Source: Quillaja saponaria (lineage: Eukaryota > Streptophyta > Magnoliopsida > Fabales > Quillajaceae). Taken from it: a DNA stretch of 64,000 nt. This document shows positions 58,512-64,000 of the stretch, one piece after another. The notes below the pieces were generated by a model. That model saw only the letters and a list, made by a program, of their open reading frames with translations. It did no database searches and was not told the origin of the DNA. The position numbers were made by a program, and so were the translations under genes. Position 1 is the first letter of the stretch. Every line of letters starts with the position of its first letter. Where the stretch lies: assembly GCA_029379385.1 (NCBI GenBank), contig CM055614.1:21061994-21125993 (forward strand), in the 5' to 3' direction.

Positions 58512-58730
58512 TAAAAATATATATTCACCAAAACAAACTTCTTTAAAATTCTAATCAATCAGCAAAATTTCTTTTATTTAATGCACTTTCCTTAAATTTA
58601 GTAAATAACAAGTTAGCCATAAGTTTTTAAATTATTAGAGAATACAATATGGCTTTTAGTTTGGTAAAATAATGTAAAAATCACAACAGTAATGTTTGAT
58701 AAAATAATGTAAAAGTTGCCCTCAATAATC

Positions 58731-58950
58731 AAAGGACAAATATGGATTCGAATAAAATTACGAATTTGAATCTGAATTCAAACTCAGATTAAAATAAAAT
58801 TTTAAAATATTTAATTTTAAGGGTATTTTGGAAAGCTTAATTAATCAAATGACAAATAGGAATTCGAATAAAATTTTGAATTTGAAATCGAATTAGAACT
58901 TGGATTTGAATAAAATTTTAAAATATTTAATTTTTAAGGGCATTTTAGTA
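58731..58950. repeat. Tandem duplication of a ~116-bp unit
   Basis: Unit 1 starts AAAGGACAAATATGGATTCG (58731) and unit 2 AAATGACAAATAGGAATTCG (58847). Both run through AATAAAATT, GAATTTGAA, AATAAAATTTTAAAATATTT, and AAGGG(T/C)ATTTT. They are followed by GAATTCGAAT-rich sequence to about 59110. Non-coding. Confidence 0.75.
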
Positions 58951-59938
58951 GAAAAAAAGACTTTATTTATTTTTTTAATAAAAATATATTATTTTGAGTA
59001 TTAATTCGAATTCGAATACTATTCGAATATCTAATTGAAAAATACATTATCCGGATTTGAATTTCAAACAAAATTCAAATTTGATTTTTTTAATCTAAAT
59101 TCGAATAATCCAGTTCATATGTCGCCTCCTTTATATTTCCTCCTAAATAGTACAAAATGATGCCAACGACAAGTAAATGAATTCTAGATGGCAGATTTTT
59201 TTAAATATGTACAAGCTTCTTAAATTCTATATACTAGCTAGTCTCATTACACAAGTACACACACATACACGCATACTAGACTCTCTCCTTTTGTATAAAC
59301 TTCACAATTCAAACACGGGTTCTTAATTACACCAAACAATTTTATTAGTTGAAACAACTGATATATTATGAGGTATAAACTATATTATACATTATAAAAA
59401 GGGAAAGTGAAACCAAGAAAGATAAAAGGGTAAGGGCTTAAATTGTATTTAACTAGGAGATAAGAAAAATTTAATTACTCAAGATGAAGTGCGATATCTC
59501 AAACATATAATCTATTGCTCTTAATCCTAAAAATAGAAAAAGAAGAAGAAAAATTAGAAGAACTGTGCATTACATTTAAATAAAGTAAGTGTACATAATC
59601 CGGTTTTATGATGAATCTAAGGAAAAAAAAAAAAAAAAAAATCAATTCAGGCTCGAACCAGGTACAAGATATTGTAATTTCACGAGCAAAAACACTTATA
59701 TAATGTGTTTTGAGATATAAAAAAAAGTGTATAATTAGTTCATTTAAAATGAATGAATTAGTGTGAAGTTCGACTAAAATTCACTTCTTTAATTTTGAGT
59801 TTGACACCAAATTAAATAAGTTAAACTTGTGGAATATACTTGAAATGAGTTAATATTGGCTCTCAGTTTATTTTTAGCATAGATTAATCAATAAAAACTC
59901 ACAAAAATTTCTTTTGTCTTATCATTAAGTATACTATT
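58951..59938. other. AT-rich spacer, no gene seen
   Basis: GAATTCGAAT-rich sequence to about 59110, a poly-A run at 59623-59641, and otherwise featureless AT-rich sequence. Confidence 0.4.
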
Positions 59939-59984
59939 TGATGCGGATCCACCAGGTAAAACATTTTATATGTAGAACTAGGAA

Positions 59985-62900
59985 ACAAAAAAAAAAGGAT
60001 TTTATTTATTGTTAGTTATGTTTTATTTATTAATGCAAAGACTATTTTATATTATTATATTTTTAGGGTTTTTGTTATTGATGAAGGGTTCCTTGATGTC
60101 ATACTGGAGGAGCTTTCTAATGAACTCCCTCTCATGTGAGAGAGATCCAACATGCCATAGATTTAGTCTCAGGATCTCAATTACATAACCTTTCCCCATT
60201 ATCAATTGAACCCTAAGGAACTCGAGGAGTTGAATAGACAAGTCACTAAGCTCTTGGCTAAGGGTAAGATCCAATAAAGTTTTAACTTGTGTGATGCTCT
60301 TACTCTTTTAACCCTAAAGAAAGATGGAATTTACAGGATGTGCATAGATAGTTGAGACATCAAAAAGATCTTTATCAAGTATAGGTTTTCCATACATAGG
60401 TTTGAAGATATGTTGGATATGTTAGCTGGGTCTAGTTAGTACCTTAAGATCGATGTTACCATAAGCTATGTATTAGACAATGCGATGAGAGGAAAACAAT
60501 GTTTAAGACATATGATGGACTAGTTAAGTGGTTAGTTATGCCTTTTGAATTTGTCCAATGTCCCTAGCATTTTCATGCGAACTTGACTAATATTCATAAG
60601 CCTTTTATTAGTAAATTTCTTATGGCCTATTTTGATGACATTCTGGTCTACAAGTTAAGAATAAGCACTTTGATCATCTATATAATTTTTTTGTTAATCT
60701 TAGGGAGGAAATTTTTTTATGATAACCTTAAAAAGTGTATCTACTTACAGCCTAATATGCTCTTCTTAGGTTTCATCATTTCTGCCTAAGGCATAGCAAC
60801 TGACCCTAATAAACTTAGAGCTATTAAGGAATGACTTGAACTTAGGACCATCATGGAAGTTCACAGCTTCCAAGGTTTAACTTCTTTTTATATGTACTTT
60901 TTAGCACCATTATTGCTCTTATAATTGAGTGCCTAGAAAATGGAGAATTTAACTGGACCCCAGAAGCTGCTAGAGCCTTTGTCACTGTTAAACATAAATC
61001 GACTAAAGCACTTATCCTTAGACATCCGATTTTTAAAAGCTATTTGAAGTTACATGTGATGCCTCCGGGCTAGGATTTGGTAGCATTAAGTCAAGAAGGA
61101 CATCTTATAGCTTTCTTTAATGAGAAACTTTTAGATACTAAATAGAAATATTCCACTTATGCAAGTATTTGTATGATGTGGTTTAGTTCCTTTTCTATTG
61201 GAGGTATTACTTGCCACCTTAAAATTTTTATTTTATTCTGATTATCAGGCATTACGATACATGCAATTCCGTAAAACTCTAAAGTCTAAGCATGCGAGGT
61301 ACGTTGAGTTTTTGAACGAGTACACATTTGTCCTTAAAAAACAAATAAGAGGTGGAGAATAAAGTCACTGATGGCTTTAATCGGGTAGTTAGTATCCTTA
61401 ATGTGTTGGACACATGAGTTGTTGGGTTTAATAAGCTCATTAATTGTAACCCTATAGAGTATGTTACTTCTCCATCTATGACGACTACCTATTTAGGTTT
61501 ACTAAACTTTGTATTCCCCGCACCTCACTTAGAGATTTTCTAGTTTGGGAGATGCATGCTGGTAGTTTAGCATATCATTTAGATTGAGATAAGACAATGG
61601 CCTTCTTAGAGGACATATTCTATTGGTCTTCTTTGAAGAGAGATGTTGCTAGAATTGTTTCCCCGTGTCGCATGAGTTAATTAGAAAAAAACTAAGATGC
61701 ACATCACTAGCTTGTACTCCTCTCTCCCTTTTCCATGTTAGCCTTAGCAATGCTTAAGTATGGATTTAGTCTTAGCGTACCTCGCACTAAATAGTGTATT
61801 TTCACAGTTCACTGGTTCTTTAAGATGAGCCATTTTGTCCCATGTTGCAAGATAACTGATACATTTCATATAGTGAAGATATTCTTTAAAAAAGTTGTCA
61901 AATTGCATAGTTTGTCTTCTACCATTATGTCTGATAGGGATTCTAAGTTCATGAGTTACTTTTCAAACATACCTATGATAATTATGTGGTACTAGTTTGA
62001 AATTCTCCTTTGCCTTCCACCCAAAGACTGATTGTTAAACTAAGATTGTTAATTATAGTTTAGGTGATCTTCTCTGGTGTGCTATGGGAGAAAACTGGGT
62101 AATTGCAATTTGGTTCTTTCTTTTGTTGAATTTGCATATAATAATCTTGTTAACATATCTATAAGAAAGAGTCATTTTGATTGTATCTATAATTACAAAT
62201 CCCACATCCTTATTGATCTTTTTCCTTTGCCTCATGAGGCTTGCGTTTCTTTACCTTTTGAATAATTTGCTAAACACATTCATGATTTATTTGTTGAGGT
62301 TCACAAAATATTGCAATGAGCTCAATTGATTATAAACTTGCAGATAATGTGCATAGTAAGCTAGAGAGTTTAATGTAGGTGATTATGTTATAGTTCGCTT
62401 TCGTTCTGAATGCATACCCCATACCTCTTCTTAAAAAATGTATGCTAAATCTATTGGCCCTTAACTTATTATTGATGATCTTGATCCAATGCATATAGGC
62501 TTGATTTGTCTTCTCATTTGAATATTAGTCTTGTTTTCAATGTAGAAGATCTAACCCTTTATCTATGCAACTTTGTGCCTCATGTGTTGTCTTTTATTAG
62601 TGTTCTCGTAGGTTCGTTGCCCCAAAATGTCACCATTTCCGTCACATCAAGATGAGATTGAGGTTGTGTTAAATAGATACAATTGAGGATGGGTGTTAGC
62701 ATCTTATGCTTCAATGGATGAATCGCCTTATCTCTAATGATGCCTGGATTTTTGAGGATATGGTTCGCCAGTTAGACCCCCAGCTTTTGGACTATTAGCT
62801 CTTGGACCATTATTTCTTGATGAACTATACAAAGTTAGTTCTTTGTTACCAAAAGAGAATAATGTTAAAAAAAAGAAGAAGAAGAAGAAGAAGAAGAAGA

Positions 62901-63000
62901 AGGATTTAATTTATTATTTCCTATCTTTTATTTATTTATTCTAATACTATTCTATATTATTACATTTTTAGATTTTGTTTTGTTGATGCAATGTTCCTAT
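59985..63000 (+). mobile_element. Decayed Ty3/gypsy chromovirus remnant
   Basis: Plus-strand pieces, broken by many stops, follow chromovirus pol order. RT entry (LNPKELEELNRQVTKLLAKG) is at about 60190-60270. LTLKKDGIYRMCID is at about 60310, MAYFDDILVYK with the catalytic FDD at about 60620-60650, and NLKKCIYLQPNMLFLGFIIS at about 60725-60785. RNase H (VTCDASGLGFG) is at about 61050. Integrase pieces (DKTMAFLEDIFYWSSLKRDV at about 61590-61650; FAYNNLVN near 62130) follow. A chromodomain-like tail (AWIFEDMVRQLDPQLLDY) is at about 62740-62800. Gag and protease are absent. Similar AT-rich blocks (GGATTT(T/A)ATTTATT... TACATTTTTAG... TTGATG) abut both ends (59995-60085, 62902-62992) and may be LTR relics. 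Confidence 0.7.
62873..62902. repeat. GAA trinucleotide microsatellite
   Basis: About ten AAG/GAA units, located where the polypurine tract before the 3' LTR of the gypsy remnant would be. A shorter poly-A tract takes the matching position at the other end (59985-59998). Confidence 0.9.
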
Positions 63001-63296
63001 ATAAATCTTCACTTTATGTTGATAAGATACCTAATTTTGACATATTTGATACTGAGACTAAATATTCCAATTCCCTTATCTATTTCTCCCTCCTCTTCTC
63101 CTCATTCTCACCATATTTTCCCTCAAATCACATATTATGGTACATCACTATTCATTGAACCAAGAATAGATCCCTCATTATTTTTATTTTAATGTATAGT
63201 TTGAAGCATTTAGCAAATATGTCTCTTAACATAGATGTTGACATGATACTTTTTACATATCATCATGATAAGTATTTTCTTTATCTTACATACTTA

Positions 63297-63790
63297 GAGG
63301 GTGTTTGTATTCCATTATGATATAGTCAAACCTATTATAATTAGATAATTTAGATATTGAGGATTTGATTAGGAAATTTTTTAGATTATAATCTGATTAT
63401 TTTTGTAAAATTTTCTGATTATAATAATAATTAAAAAAAAGTCAAGTTTTGATGAAGATGATGATGATTATTATTTACTTGTAATCAAATTTGACCAAAT
63501 ATATAAAAGACTATGATATTATATCCCCTTCATATCTATAAATAATACTCAATACTCTTAACACATCAACCAAATGACACAACTTAATTTCAATACATAT
63601 TTTTGATAATTTTAATAAAAATAATTATTTTATTAAATATAGATACAGTTTTAATTAGTAATTTCATAGATTATAAGTAATTCTTACCAAACATTTTATA
63701 CAATTATGACATACTCAATTATAATTTTTAAATAATTAGTAAATTAATCATCAATATAATCAAATAATGTATGTAAAAACAAACAGGCTC
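63297..63790. mobile_element. PIF/Harbinger (Tourist-like) MITE with TTA target duplication
   Basis: The left end GAGGGTGTTTGTATT (63297) is mirrored by the right end AAAAACAAACAGGCTC (to 63790), whose complement GAGCCTGTTTG is the common Tourist-like terminus. TTA flanks both sides (63294-63296 and 63791-63793). The 494-bp interior is AT-rich and non-coding. Confidence 0.65.
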
Positions 63791-63793
63791 TTA

Positions 63794-64000
63794 GTATTAT
63801 TTTTTTTCCTCCTATTATTGCTTAATTATCTCACAGAATCCTTAAAATACATATTGGCCGGAGAGCATCAGCAAATAAATCGTTATTTTTTTCTTGTTTG
63901 GTCTTTACCCATCACTGGACAACTTATGAATCTGTGAAAACTCTTTCATCCTTTCACAAAATTAGTAAGTATTTTCTAATTGCGGGTGAGTTCTATAATG
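63794..64000. other. Terminal spacer, no gene seen
   Basis: The last 207 bases are T-rich to mixed sequence. No feature was identified, and the window ends here. Confidence 0.4.

Overview
The window is nuclear DNA from a flowering plant, most likely a eudicot. It is AT-rich, its genes carry GT-AG introns, the intergenic space is long, and LINE, Ty1/copia, Ty3/gypsy, MITE and Helitron-like debris is abundant. I find four protein-coding genes. No operons, CRISPR arrays, tRNA or rRNA genes were seen.

Layout. 1-6.4 kb: intergenic, dominated by diverged copies of an LTR-like repeat in both orientations. 6.4-32.4 kb (+): a 13-coding-exon gene for a type I protein arginine methyltransferase of the plant PRMT6 class. 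Its introns are inflated by LINE pieces, a copia remnant, hAT-like and other MITEs, and tandem duplications. Coding exon 5 carries one extra base that shifts the frame and stops translation after 143 residues, so this copy is a pseudogene, a null allele or a sequence error. 32.4-39.1 kb: AT-rich intergenic. 39.1-40.6 kb (+): an intronless, complete 491-residue secreted aspartic protease of the ASPG2 type. 40.6-52.9 kb: a gene desert holding a TATA-bearing promoter-like leader with no recognised product, a small hairpin, several MITE-like repeats and a Helitron-like element with recognisable ends. 53.0-54.4 kb (+): an 8-exon gene for a 208-residue single-HMG-box chromatin protein (HMGB7 type) with an E2F-like site upstream. 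55.1-56.9 kb (-): an intronless 590-residue secreted leucine-rich-repeat protein, convergent with the HMGB gene. 57-64 kb: repeats, including a foldback Mutator-like MITE, a heavily decayed Ty3/gypsy chromovirus and a PIF/Harbinger-like MITE.

From memory, the PRMT6/ASPG2 pair matches neighbouring Arabidopsis genes At3g20020/At3g20015, and the HMGB/LRR pair matches At5g23420/At5g23400. The window therefore seems to join two conserved micro-blocks. The four products (histone/protein methylation, apoplastic proteolysis, chromatin architecture, extracellular LRR binding) do not form one pathway. I did not find a convincing new biological system. The strongest leads are the PRMT6 frameshift, a perfect hairpin in its 5' UTR intron, the nested-insertion history of its introns, and the orphan promoter at 41.1 kb.
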